36,244 nucleotides of DNA from a virus, in IMG/VR virus record IMGVR_UViG_3300045974_000047, positions 1 through 36,244 of that record, one strand, 5' to 3'. The position numbers and the translations under genes were made by a program. Of the stretch, positions 20,325 through 28,565 are shown in pieces. The notes under the pieces were generated by a model. It saw nothing but the letters and a program-made list of their open reading frames with translations, was not told the DNA's origin and did no database searches. The first letter of the stretch is position 1, and each line of letters begins with the position of its first letter.

Positions 20325-22508
20325 ATGTTCACGCCGGAAAATAGGGCCGTAGCTCCTAGCGCGCAGGACGCCAGTGCAGACGCACCTAAGTCTTTAGGGG
20401 GCGTGAACTGGTTAAACCGCGCAAACGCAGCGTATCGCAGTAGCACTACCTACATGGATACTAACTTCCGTAAACAGTGGGAGGATAGCCTACGTGCATT
20501 CCACAGCCAGCACCCCAGCGACAGCAAGTACAACGCCCCCGCTTACGAAAAGCGATCTAGACTCTATCGTCCAAAGACTCGCACAATCATACGTAAGAAC
20601 GAGGCTGCTACCGCAGCAGCATTCTTCTCTAACATGGATACAGTCAGCATTGGAGCTGAAGACCAAGCCAATAAGCAACAGCTAGTCAACGCCGAGTTGA
20701 TGAAGGCACTGATGCAGTACCGCCTAAGCAAGTCTATTCCTTGGTTCCAGACGGTGCTGGGTGGTATTCAGGACGCTCAAGTGTCCGGAGTGGTGTGCGC
20801 CCACATCTATTGGGAGTACGAGGAGGCCGAGGATAGCGAAGATGAGTCTAAGGAAGTAGAGTCGGACACTGAAGACGACCCTATGAACCCGCCGCAGGGT
20901 GCACTGCCCACGGGCGCGTTTACTATGGATAGCCTTACGGCCAATCAAGTGCCACCGCCACAGGGCGCAACCGCCCCGGCGCAGGGGGTAGCCGCACCAC
21001 AGGCCAAAAAACGCCCTACGCCCCGTATTGATAAGCCGTGTGTTGACCTAGTGCCCGTAGAAAACATACGCATTGACCCAGCCGCCAAGTGGACCGACCC
21101 CATACACAGCAGCCCATACGTTATTCACCTCATACCCATGTACGTGATGGACGTTAAGGCTAAGATGGAGACTGGTGAGTGGCGCGAGTTAGATGACGGA
21201 GTAATCAGCCGGGCTACCGGAGTGGCTGACAGCACCCGTGCTGCGCGGCAAAAAGACAGAGACGAACCTACACAGTCCAATGCCCCTAAGGAGCTTAGCG
21301 ACTACGAAGTGGTGTGGGTACACCGTAACATTCACCGCTTTAAGGGTAAAGAGTATGAGTTCTATACACTCAGTGACGTTGCCCTACTATGTGAGCCACA
21401 ACCCCTCAAGGCTGTTGTTCTCCACGGCAAGCGACCCTACGAAATGGGCTACTGCATCCTGGAAGCCCACCGTGTCATGCCAAGTGGTGTCTACCAGCTT
21501 AGTAAGGGGCTACAGGACGAAGCCAATGAAGTCACAAACCAAAGGCTGGATAATGTCAAGTTCTCTCTCAACAAGAAGTGGTTTGCCAAGCGTGGTCGTG
21601 ATGTTGACGTTGCCGGACTGATACGCAACGTTCCAGGCGGCGTGGTCATGATGGATGACCCTGAGAAGGACGTGCGCGAAATTAGTTGGCCGGACGTTAC
21701 TCAGTCTGCCTATGAGGAACAGAACCGCATCAACCTAGACTTTGACGAGCTTGTGGGTAACTTCAACCCCGCTGGCCTCATGGCACAGGGTGCTCACCAG
21801 AATAGTCCAGCCCGTAACATGTCTATGCTGAACCAAGCTAGCGGTACGATGGTTGAGTACTTGATTCGCACCTATGTAGAGACGTTCATTCAGCCTGTGC
21901 TGCGTCAGCTTGTGCTGTTGGAACAACATTACGAGACTGATGAGGTGATACTCGCACTGGCAAGTAAGCAAGCGCCTAGCTTCCAACGCTACGGCATGGA
22001 CGCTGTGACCGACGAATTACTGAAGCAAGAGCTTACACTGACCGTGAACGTGGGCATGGGCGCTACTGACCCAAGCAGCAAACTCCAGAAGTTCCTCACG
22101 GCTATGAATAGCTTTAGCCAGATGGCTAAAGCACCTCCACCGGGCGTGAATTTGCAGGAAGTTGGTAAGGAAATTTTCGGGCACCTTGGCTACAGCGATG
22201 GCTCACGCTTCTTTACCAATGATAATCCACAAGTGCTGGCGATGCAGCAACAGTTGCAGAAACTTCAGCAAGAATTGCAGAAGGCACAGATGCAGTTGCG
22301 GGACAAGCAAGCGCAGCACATGGCGGGAATAGCCAAAACGCAGATGACTAATACTACTAAAGAGAATATCGCTAAACTGCAAGAAGAGAATGAGAACCAG
22401 CGGAGTCGACTTACTCACATCCATAGCTTAATGTCTTCTGGCCTCGACCACCACGCTAAAGCTAGCCTACTAGGACTCCAGCAAAATGCACCAAAGCCCA
22501 CAAAGTGA
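20325..22508 (+). CDS. Portal protein, P22-like size
   Basis: The 727-residue protein forms the dodecameric ring at the packaging vertex and receives the head-to-tail adaptors. Typical features include NFRKQWEDSLRAFHSQHPSD near the N terminus and the PKTRTIIRKNEAATAAAFFS segment. VDLVPVENIRIDPAAKW and VSGVVCAHIYWEYEE are also visible. It matches P22 gp1 in length (725 aa). An acidic, Pro/Gln-rich insert lies at about 165-235, and a Gln/Lys-rich coiled coil (QQLQKLQQELQKAQMQLRDK) near 640-660 may reach the capsid interior. It is followed by overlapping small, scaffold and coat genes, matching the usual head order. Confidence 0.88.
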   Translation: MFTPENRAVAPSAQDASADAPKSLGGVNWLNRANAAYRSSTTYMDTNFRKQWEDSLRAFHSQHPSDSKYNAPAYEKRSRLYRPKTRTIIRKNEAATAAAFFSNMDTVSIGAEDQANKQQLVNAELMKALMQYRLSKSIPWFQTVLGGIQDAQVSGVVCAHIYWEYEEAEDSEDESKEVESDTEDDPMNPPQGALPTGAFTMDSLTANQVPPPQGATAPAQGVAAPQAKKRPTPRIDKPCVDLVPVENIRIDPAAKWTDPIHSSPYVIHLIPMYVMDVKAKMETGEWRELDDGVISRATGVADSTRAARQKDRDEPTQSNAPKELSDYEVVWVHRNIHRFKGKEYEFYTLSDVALLCEPQPLKAVVLHGKRPYEMGYCILEAHRVMPSGVYQLSKGLQDEANEVTNQRLDNVKFSLNKKWFAKRGRDVDVAGLIRNVPGGVVMMDDPEKDVREISWPDVTQSAYEEQNRINLDFDELVGNFNPAGLMAQGAHQNSPARNMSMLNQASGTMVEYLIRTYVETFIQPVLRQLVLLEQHYETDEVILALASKQAPSFQRYGMDAVTDELLKQELTLTVNVGMGATDPSSKLQKFLTAMNSFSQMAKAPPPGVNLQEVGKEIFGHLGYSDGSRFFTNDNPQVLAMQQQLQKLQQELQKAQMQLRDKQAQHMAGIAKTQMTNTTKENIAKLQEENENQRSRLTHIHSLMSSGLDHHAKASLLGLQQNAPKPTK

Positions 22509-22800
22509 CCAAGACCAAATTGACGCGCTAATGCACAGCGCGGCGCTTGGACAACAGGTAGAAAGTTTTTTGCGTTCCGACGTTGGTAAATACTTGCAAG
22601 CAAGGGCGAGCAGGGTATATAATGCCGCCGTGGAAGACTTTAAAAGAGTAGACGCAAGCGATACAGAGGCGGTTCGCAAGATTCAGGCAGACATGTGGAA
22701 AGCGGAAGCGTTTATCGGTTGGCTGAGCCAAGGCGTTCAAGAGGGCCTTACCTCTTTAGGTATTTTACAAGGAATTGAAGATGACCCGGAAACTTCTTAA
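22486..22800 (+). CDS. Small helical protein between portal and scaffold (104 aa)
   Basis: The 104-residue, helical, acidic protein (MHSAALGQQVESFLRSDVGK, QARASRVYNAAVEDFKRVDA, RKIQADMWKAEAFIGWLSQG) overlaps the portal 3' end by 23 bp and the scaffold start by 20 bp. An AGGA site lies upstream of the ATG. By position it may be a scaffold or assembly accessory; no family is recognised. Confidence 0.72.
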   Translation: MHQSPQSDQDQIDALMHSAALGQQVESFLRSDVGKYLQARASRVYNAAVEDFKRVDASDTEAVRKIQADMWKAEAFIGWLSQGVQEGLTSLGILQGIEDDPETS

Positions 22801-23821
22801 TCGTTACTACCGTCCTGCTGAGGATGGTGGAGACCTTGGAGGCGAAGGTCACGCCCCCTCTGGAGGAGACGCTATCGGTACGGGCAATGACGCACGTATC
22901 GCACTGCTGAACAGCATTGGAGACAGCGCAGACGAGATTCGTGCTGAAGACTTTGCTGACATTAACGATGATGGAAGTACTTCCGAGTTCAAAATTCAAC
23001 GTGCTGATGGTGAGCAGGAGGACCTGACACCAGAACCAGAGACTCTTCCTACGGAAGAGCCGGAACCAGACGCCACGGCGCAGATGATCACCCGTAAGAT
23101 TAACGGGAAAATGGTCACTAAGTCTCTGGAAGAGTGGCTGGTTTCTGCCTCTAAGGTGGAAGCGGCTGACGAATACCTGCAAGACGCGGCCCGCACCCGC
23201 AAAGAATCAATGCAGGAGCCTGCGACCCCTGCACCCCAACCTGAGCCACGACGCCCTGATCCACAGGTAGTTGCGGCACAGCAACGCGCTGAGCGTGTTA
23301 AGCTGGCCCGAGCTATACAAATGGGCACTGAGGATGAAGCAGTCGCTGCACTGGAACAGTTGCAGAACATGGCACGTACTCCTACCCTAACGGTGGAGGA
23401 TGTGGGTCGTGTAACCGATGAGCGTCTGAAGTTTAACACTGCGATCACTAATTTCAACAAGGAGTTTGCTGACCTCGTATCTAACCCTGAACTGCACCGC
23501 ATGGTACTGCAAGCAGACGCTGAACTCATCCGCAACGGTGATAAGCGCCCCTACGCAGAACGATATACGGAAGTAGGTAAGGCGGTGCGTGGCTGGCGTG
23601 ATGACTTGATCAAGTCTGTGGCACCCGCCCCTACGGCTGAGCAACCTGCCCCCGCTAGTCTGGATCAACGACGCGCTGCGAAAGCTGCCGCGCCCAAGAC
23701 ACCTACTGCTGCGAGCAAAATTGCACAGACGCCAGTGGATGATGACCAGGATGAAGATGTGGGGTCTGTTATCGCAAGTATGGCTAAAGCACGCGGAGGT
23801 CCACAGTGGGCTCGCGGTTGA
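22781..23821 (+). CDS. Scaffold-like capsid assembly protein (346 aa)
   Basis: The ATG at 22781 has AAGGA 8 bp upstream, so the slightly longer TTG start is less likely. The 346-residue protein is acidic and Glu/Pro-rich at the N terminus. A long helical, charged middle follows (QQRAERVKLARAIQMGTEDE, FNTAITNFNKEFADLVSNPE). The C terminus is short and basic (SMAKARGGPQWARG), which could contact coat. Composition, length and position directly before the coat gene support a scaffolding role, as in P22-like heads. There is no protease active site to see. Confidence 0.78.
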   Translation: MTRKLLNRYYRPAEDGGDLGGEGHAPSGGDAIGTGNDARIALLNSIGDSADEIRAEDFADINDDGSTSEFKIQRADGEQEDLTPEPETLPTEEPEPDATAQMITRKINGKMVTKSLEEWLVSASKVEAADEYLQDAARTRKESMQEPATPAPQPEPRRPDPQVVAAQQRAERVKLARAIQMGTEDEAVAALEQLQNMARTPTLTVEDVGRVTDERLKFNTAITNFNKEFADLVSNPELHRMVLQADAELIRNGDKRPYAERYTEVGKAVRGWRDDLIKSVAPAPTAEQPAPASLDQRRAAKAAAPKTPTAASKIAQTPVDDDQDEDVGSVIASMAKARGGPQWARG

Positions 23822-23846
23822 TTCATTTTCATTAAAGGAGCCAATC

Positions 23847-24836
23847 ATGGCAGGACAAGTTTGGGCAGTTAACTCACTCGGTGGCTTTATGTATAGCCGC
23901 CAGTTGAGCAATGTGCTTCGCATGGCGGTGCAGCCGCTGGTGAAGTTTCGTCAGTTCGCTGACGTTCGTGACGCAAGCCAACAAGGCAAGAAGAAAGGTG
24001 ATATCTTCACCTGGGACGTGTTCTCTGATGTGGCAACCGCAGGCGGTGTGCTGACAGAAACCAACACGATGCCTGAAACCAACTTCACCATCACTCAGGG
24101 CACCCTGACCGTGACGGAAGCTGGCAATAGCGTCCCCTACTCTGGTAAGCTGGACAACCTGTCCAAGTTCCCAGTGCAAGAACTGATTCAGAAGGTTCTG
24201 AAGAACGACGCGGTCAAGACCTTTGACCGCTTGGCTTGGGCACAGTTCAACACTACGCCCCTGCGGGTTATCCCCACTGCTGGTACTGATACCGCAGCTC
24301 TCACGCTGACCACCAACGGCACCGTCACAGGCACCAACAACATCGCGTACAATAACGCGCATGCCAAGGCGCTGACTGATTTGATGAAAGAGCGTAATAT
24401 CCCCGCCTACTTGGGTGATGACTACTACACTCTAGCATGGCCTACCACTCTGCGCACCTTCAAGAACAACTTGGAAACTATCCATCAGTATAGCGATACT
24501 GGCTTCAAGCTGATCATGAACGGTGAAATCGGTCGCTACGAAAACAACCGTTACGTTGAGCAGACCAATATTGCCAAGGGCAACGGCACTACGGGTATCG
24601 CTACCGCTGTGGGTGGTGACATGGCTGCATGGACTAATGCTAAGTCGGACTGGATGTTCACATTCGGTAATGACACTGTGGCAGAAGCCGTAGCAGTCCC
24701 TGAGGAAATGCGCGGTAAGATTCCTACTGACTTCGGTCGTAGCAAGGGCGTCGCGTGGTACTACCTCGGCGGCTTCGGTATTGTTCACACTCTCGCTGCC
24801 AATGCTCGCATTGTCAAGTGGGATTCTCAAGCGTAA
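23847..24836 (+). CDS. Major capsid protein, N4 gp56-like in appearance
   Basis: The ATG at 23847 (AAAGGAG upstream) gives 329 residues, a usual coat length. The N-terminal arm is AVNSLGGFMYSRQLSNVLRM, followed by AVQPLVKFRQFADVRDASQQ. The central LKNDAVKTFDRLAWAQF, HAKALTDLMKERNIPAYLGD and LIMNGEIGRYENNRYVEQT look like the N4 gp56 coat family of HK97-fold proteins. It sits directly after the scaffold. A mosaic of N4-like coat with P22-like portal and adaptors is unusual but plausible. The family call is by eye. Confidence 0.8.
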   Translation: MAGQVWAVNSLGGFMYSRQLSNVLRMAVQPLVKFRQFADVRDASQQGKKKGDIFTWDVFSDVATAGGVLTETNTMPETNFTITQGTLTVTEAGNSVPYSGKLDNLSKFPVQELIQKVLKNDAVKTFDRLAWAQFNTTPLRVIPTAGTDTAALTLTTNGTVTGTNNIAYNNAHAKALTDLMKERNIPAYLGDDYYTLAWPTTLRTFKNNLETIHQYSDTGFKLIMNGEIGRYENNRYVEQTNIAKGNGTTGIATAVGGDMAAWTNAKSDWMFTFGNDTVAEAVAVPEEMRGKIPTDFGRSKGVAWYYLGGFGIVHTLAANARIVKWDSQA

Positions 24837-24848
24837 GGAGCGCAAATC

Positions 24849-25250
24849 ATGGCACAGAAGCAACAAGCATACGACCACCCCATGTATCTGGCAGTATTGC
24901 CAGTGGCTACGGGTCAGGTCAACGGCAATGCCGGTACATCCACCAAGTTCGCTGCGTTCTTGGATATGAAGATCAAGTCTATCGCGCTCCGTGCGACGAC
25001 CGCTGGTACTTCGGCCGACGTTGTGAACATCGTCCAGGTATCTGGTACGACCACAACCACCACCGCCTATGGCACTATCGGCTCCGGCGCGGCTACCTCG
25101 GGCGTCAGCTTGACTCCCGCTACCGCCGCTTCGCAAGTCTCGGTGTCTCAAGGCGACTTGTGGTACGTGCAGAAGGGTACAGATGCTACAGCCACCTACG
25201 TCGGTATGGTGGAAGCAGTCATCAACCCCTCTGCTAACCCCACCATCTAA
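24849..25250 (+). CDS. Beta-rich, probable capsid decoration or structural protein (133 aa)
   Basis: This 133-residue, Thr/Ala/Val-rich protein with almost no charge (VSGTTTTTTAYGTIGSGAAT, SQVSVSQGDLWYVQKGTDAT) looks like a compact beta-sandwich. AAGGAG lies upstream. Its place just after coat fits a head decoration protein or a minor head protein. No family is recognised with confidence. Confidence 0.7.
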   Translation: MAQKQQAYDHPMYLAVLPVATGQVNGNAGTSTKFAAFLDMKIKSIALRATTAGTSADVVNIVQVSGTTTTTTAYGTIGSGAATSGVSLTPATAASQVSVSQGDLWYVQKGTDATATYVGMVEAVINPSANPTI

Positions 25251-25263
25251 GGAGTAGAGCAAA

Positions 25264-25527
25264 ATGGCAAAAGTACCTTCCACTGACATCAAAGGGATGT
25301 CAAGCCACAAGGGAGCCGACACCGAGATGGTTGGCTTCCTTACCACGGGCTACTTGGACAAGCGTGACACCCCTGTTGGTGAAAACGCGCAGTTCAACTG
25401 CATGCCTCCAGGCATGGATATCACGAACCAGATCATGACTGAGCAGCACCCCATGCCTATGAAGACTTTGGTTGGCACTAGCTATCCAGGCGATGGCTGG
25501 GGCGGTAGCCGTGATATTCCCGAGTAA
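25264..25527 (+). CDS. Small Met/Pro/Gly-rich protein with MPPGMDI motif (87 aa)
   Basis: This 87-residue protein has MAKVPSTDIKGMSSHKGADT, GYLDKRDTPVGENAQF and then FNCMPPGMDITNQ at about residues 44-56. The last motif is repeated almost exactly in the next gene, so the two are likely to be diverged paralogues or partners. TAAGGAG precedes the ATG. Virion function unknown. A terminator follows 22 bp after the stop. Confidence 0.7.
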   Translation: MAKVPSTDIKGMSSHKGADTEMVGFLTTGYLDKRDTPVGENAQFNCMPPGMDITNQIMTEQHPMPMKTLVGTSYPGDGWGGSRDIPE

Positions 25528-25548
25528 TCACTGCGCGTGGTAAACTAG

Positions 25549-25579
25549 GCGGGCGCTCCAGTGGGGTGCCCGCTTTCTT
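25549..25579 (+). terminator. Rho-independent terminator after the coat block
   Basis: GCGGGCGCTCC (25549-25559) pairs with GGGGTGCCCGC (25563-25573), with two G-U pairs and an AGT loop, giving an 11-bp stem. TTTCTT (25574-25579) follows. It stands between two genes that share a motif. It would reduce transcription into the second structural block relative to coat. Confidence 0.85.
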
Positions 25580-25592
25580 ATGGAGAATCAAA

Positions 25593-25949
25593 ATGCTACA
25601 AGAAAAGTTTGAGATTACCGTGCCTAACCGGAAGGAAGAGGGCGGCGCATGGGTTAGTTTTGAGTCTGCACGTGAGACTCAGGGCATTGACACCACATGC
25701 TTCAATGACATGCCCCCCGGCATGGATATCAGTGCTCAGCACGGCACTCAGCAACCAAGCATGCCATTCAGTCTGGCCGGAGTTACGGACGTATCGTGCG
25801 AAGACGCTAGCGCCAAGGCATTGACCGAAGGGTTTAGTACTAAGAAGATGAAAGGGTGTGACGATCAGTACACTGGCGAACACGTAGACCACTTCTACGG
25901 TGACGCTGGTGGCTTTGCTGAGCGTAACAACTATCTAGATCGCCTGTGA
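25593..25949 (+). CDS. Small protein with MPPGMDI motif, paralogue of upstream neighbour (118 aa)
   Basis: I chose the ATG at 25593 because GGAG lies 7 bp upstream and an earlier ATG would sit inside the terminator. The 118-residue protein carries CFNDMPPGMDISAQ at about residues 36-49, matching CMPPGMDITNQ of the 87-aa protein. It also has SFESARETQGIDTTCFN and an acidic, Gly-rich C terminus. The following methyltransferase starts at an overlapping GTGA. Function unknown, probably virion-associated. Confidence 0.7.
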   Translation: MLQEKFEITVPNRKEEGGAWVSFESARETQGIDTTCFNDMPPGMDISAQHGTQQPSMPFSLAGVTDVSCEDASAKALTEGFSTKKMKGCDDQYTGEHVDHFYGDAGGFAERNNYLDRL

Positions 25950-26461
25950 CTAAGCCTGAATCCGTCGTTGGAGAAAACGTCATCGAGGCAATGCTCCAGA
26001 CGTTGAAGACTACGCCTGCGGAGGGCTGCATCGTAGAAGTAGGCGTGTATAGGGGCGGCACTCTGTGGCATCTGGTTCACAATGCTGAGGGGCGCCCCGT
26101 TTATGGATACGACACGTTTGGTGGCATGCCGTTCCAAGACGAAGGCGACAGCCACAGGGTAGGCGACTTTGCCGACACGTCACTAGCGGCGGTGCAGGCC
26201 GCAGTGCCAGACGCAATTCTGATTAGCGGAACGTTCCCACGTTCGCTGATAGAAATGCCATCAATTGCGTTCGCGCACGTTGATTGCGACCAGTATCAGT
26301 CCATTAAAGACTGTATCAACGTGCTTGGCCCTAAGATGCTGGCAGGCGGCGTAATGTGGTTTGACGACTATGGATGCCTACCCAGTGCTAACCGCGCAGT
26401 GGATGAGGCGTTTGGTAAGGGCAGGCTAATAATGAGCTCCAAGGCTTTTGTGAGGTTCTAA
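25946..26461 (+). CDS. TylF/macrocin O-methyltransferase-like class I SAM methyltransferase (171 aa)
   Basis: The 171-residue enzyme has VEVGVYRGGT (30-39) as the SAM-binding loop. YGYDTFGGMP (53-62), FAHVDCDQYQSIKDCI (109-124) and VMWFDDYG (136-143) follow. These fit the TylF family of sugar O-methyltransferases that need metal and act on glycans. The GTG start overlaps the upstream stop. Its position in the structural operon suggests it modifies a glycan on a virion protein or the host surface. The real substrate is unknown. Confidence 0.85.
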   Translation: MTKPESVVGENVIEAMLQTLKTTPAEGCIVEVGVYRGGTLWHLVHNAEGRPVYGYDTFGGMPFQDEGDSHRVGDFADTSLAAVQAAVPDAILISGTFPRSLIEMPSIAFAHVDCDQYQSIKDCINVLGPKMLAGGVMWFDDYGCLPSANRAVDEAFGKGRLIMSSKAFVRF

Positions 26462-27009
26462 TGACGGACCCCCTAAGCGCCTACATACACCGTAACTTCC
26501 TTGTAGACAGCACGGGCGCACAGTCCGAGAACGTCAACAAAGTAGCTAGCTATGTATGGGATTCTGTAGGGCTACAGTGGATCAAAGCTACTAGCTCAGG
26601 CGGCGGGGGCGGCGGGGCTGTAAGTATTGCAGATGGCAGTGACGTTGCTGAGGGTGTAACTACAGATGCCGCCGTGTTTGGCGATGCTGCGGGCACTTTA
26701 AGTGCGAAATTACGCGGCATCAATGCTCTGCTCAAGGGAGTAGGCACGGCTAGCGCTCCGGCTACGGCTAGCATCACCAGTGCAGACAGCGTAGCCGTAG
26801 CCGCTAACGCCAGCCGTAAGAAACTAGTCATTACGAACATAGGTACTGCGAACGTTTACTTTGGCGATGGCACCACCGCAGCCCTAAACAGTGGTATAGT
26901 GCTTACGCCTAATGGAACGTGGGTTATGGATAACTATACCTTCAGCACAGCGGCTATCCATGCTATCTGTGCCTCAACTTCTACATTGGCAATTCAGGAG
27001 TATCAATAA
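26461..27009 (+). CDS. Virion-type beta-rich protein with Gly hinge (182 aa)
   Basis: The 182-residue protein has a small N-terminal domain (SAYIHRNFLVDSTGAQSENV, ATSSGGGGGGAVSIADG) with a poly-Gly hinge at about residues 47-52. An alpha/beta-rich C terminus follows (NASRKKLVITNIGTANVYFG; NSGIVLTPNGTWVMDNYTFS). The C-terminal part resembles small beta-sandwich heads of phage structural proteins. The start shares a base with the upstream stop. Probably a capsid decoration or spike protein; no exact family named. Confidence 0.72.
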   Translation: MTDPLSAYIHRNFLVDSTGAQSENVNKVASYVWDSVGLQWIKATSSGGGGGGAVSIADGSDVAEGVTTDAAVFGDAAGTLSAKLRGINALLKGVGTASAPATASITSADSVAVAANASRKKLVITNIGTANVYFGDGTTAALNSGIVLTPNGTWVMDNYTFSTAAIHAICASTSTLAIQEYQ

Positions 27010-27488
27010 TGGCAGCAGGTCAAACACACGTCAGTGCCAAGTTTGTGAGCAACATGTCGCTCACAGGGCTTGCCAGTCTCTGGGCTACCAACACCGTAAA
27101 GATGGGCATTATAACCAACGTACTTACCCCTACAGTGGCAGATAGTGACCCCCGCTGGGGTGCAGGCGGTACGCAGAACTATGCCACTAACGAGGTGACC
27201 GCTGGGGGCAATTATGCAGCCGGGGGTGTGACGCTTACCACCCCTACGTCTACACTATCTGGTGCGGTGACCAGCCTAAACGCCACTTCACCCATCACAA
27301 TTGCCGCGAATGCTGCTAACCCCACAGGGGCGTACTGGGCGGTCTTCTACGACAGCACTGACGCTGGCAAGCATGTATTCGGCTACATGGATTTGGGAGG
27401 TCCTGTGTCATTAGTTGCAGGTCTGCAGATCAACATCAATGGTGTGAGCAGCGGTACGCAGCCGCTGTTCCAAGGTACGGCGACTTAA
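27009..27488 (+). CDS. Probable virion structural protein (159 aa)
   Basis: The 159-residue, Thr/Ala/Gly-rich protein (VSNMSLTGLASLWATNTVKM, GGTQNYATNEVTAGGNYAAG, TPTGAYWAVFYDSTDAGKHV-like) has the low-charge composition of phage decoration or minor structural proteins. It overlaps the upstream stop by one base. I recognise only the general look, not a family. Confidence 0.72.
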   Translation: MAAGQTHVSAKFVSNMSLTGLASLWATNTVKMGIITNVLTPTVADSDPRWGAGGTQNYATNEVTAGGNYAAGGVTLTTPTSTLSGAVTSLNATSPITIAANAANPTGAYWAVFYDSTDAGKHVFGYMDLGGPVSLVAGLQININGVSSGTQPLFQGTAT

Positions 27489-27893
27489 ATGTCCGGCACT
27501 GGCACTGCATTGCTGGACTTTGGGGCGTTCCCTGGAGGGAGCGATGCCAGCATTGCAGTCACAGGACAGACCGGTATTCTTGCTGGGTCTCTAGTAGAAG
27601 CTTGGGTATTTCCCGCGCTAACCGCAGATCACACAGCAGACGAGCATTTGGTTGAAACGATTAGTATAGTTGCTGGCAATGTGATTGCAGGTGTTGGATT
27701 CACTATTTACGCGATTAACACCAATCACATAACAGAGCCAGTGGACTACCCTCCAAATGCAAACACGATTGTGTCTAGTACAGCAGGTACGGCAATCGCA
27801 ATGAAGAACGCACAACCTGGAGCAAGAGCTTACGGCGGCGGTAATGGAACACGCCTTTACGGCAAGTGGAATTGTGGTTGGGTTTGGAACTAA
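27489..27893 (+). CDS. Probable virion structural protein (134 aa)
   Basis: The 134-residue protein starts immediately after the upstream stop. It includes MSGTGTALLDFGAFPGGSDA, DEHLVETISIVAGNVIAGVG and a Gly-rich C terminus (ARAYGGGNGTRLYGKWNCGW). It is neutral and beta-rich. By composition and position it is a structural protein of the second late block; no family named. Confidence 0.7.
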   Translation: MSGTGTALLDFGAFPGGSDASIAVTGQTGILAGSLVEAWVFPALTADHTADEHLVETISIVAGNVIAGVGFTIYAINTNHITEPVDYPPNANTIVSSTAGTAIAMKNAQPGARAYGGGNGTRLYGKWNCGWVWN

Positions 27894-27904
27894 AGGAATA
27901 AATT

Positions 27905-28564
27905 ATGGCAATCCAAGTACAGGGTAATGGCGGCGTAGTCGCAGAAGTGGATGGCACAACGTATCGTGCAGTTCGCGCTACTCTACGCCCTACAGAGTAC
28001 GGAGCCTATGGACACTATCGGGCAACGATGGTTGTTCCTTTGGTCGTCACACAGGCACTGAACGGTACGCTGTTTTCCTTCCGTTGGGGTGATGCATCAC
28101 GCCTATGCATGGTGCAGGACATTCGCCTACAGGTTATTCAGACTGCCGCAGCTACTGCAACAATCATGCCTAGCTTTTCCGTGTTTACTGCACGCTCTTG
28201 GACTGTTTCTGACTCTGCCGGAACTGCTGCTGTTCTTACTGGTAACAGTTTCAAGAAGCGCACAAGTATGGGAACCACGCTTCTGACGGATATGCGGGCT
28301 TCTGCTTTGGCCGCTGGACTCACTGCGGGTACTCGCACCTTGGACGGTCAGCCATTGATGGTATTGCCTACGCAATCCACGATTACAACTCCGAACGCTT
28401 CCTTGTACTCGTGCGATCTTGACTTTGACCAAGGATCGGCACATCCATTGATCTTCGCTCAGAATGAAGGCTTCATTGTGCAAGGACCATCCGTTGTGTT
28501 TGGTGCCGCTGGTACGGCAAATTTGGTCGTTGACGTTGCATGGGCTGAATTAGCGGCTTTCTGA
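27905..28564 (+). CDS. Probable virion structural protein (219 aa)
   Basis: AAAGGA precedes the ATG. The 219-residue, beta-rich protein (VDGTTYRAVRATLRPTEYGA, RWGDASRLCMVQDIRLQVIQ, RTLDGQPLMVLPTQSTITTP, HPLIFAQNEGFIVQGPSVVF) looks like a jelly-roll-like structural domain. It lies between the methyltransferase block and the tandem-repeat protein. Its virion function is not known. Confidence 0.75.
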   Translation: MAIQVQGNGGVVAEVDGTTYRAVRATLRPTEYGAYGHYRATMVVPLVVTQALNGTLFSFRWGDASRLCMVQDIRLQVIQTAAATATIMPSFSVFTARSWTVSDSAGTAAVLTGNSFKKRTSMGTTLLTDMRASALAAGLTAGTRTLDGQPLMVLPTQSTITTPNASLYSCDLDFDQGSAHPLIFAQNEGFIVQGPSVVFGAAGTANLVVDVAWAELAAF

Positions 28565-28565
28565 T

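Noticed and set aside
24432-25346. Minus-strand open frame of 304 codons
   Set aside because: It is antisense to the coat gene and the next gene, has low-quality composition (Asp/Gly/Arg/Cys-rich shadows) and no ribosome site or neighbour on that strand.
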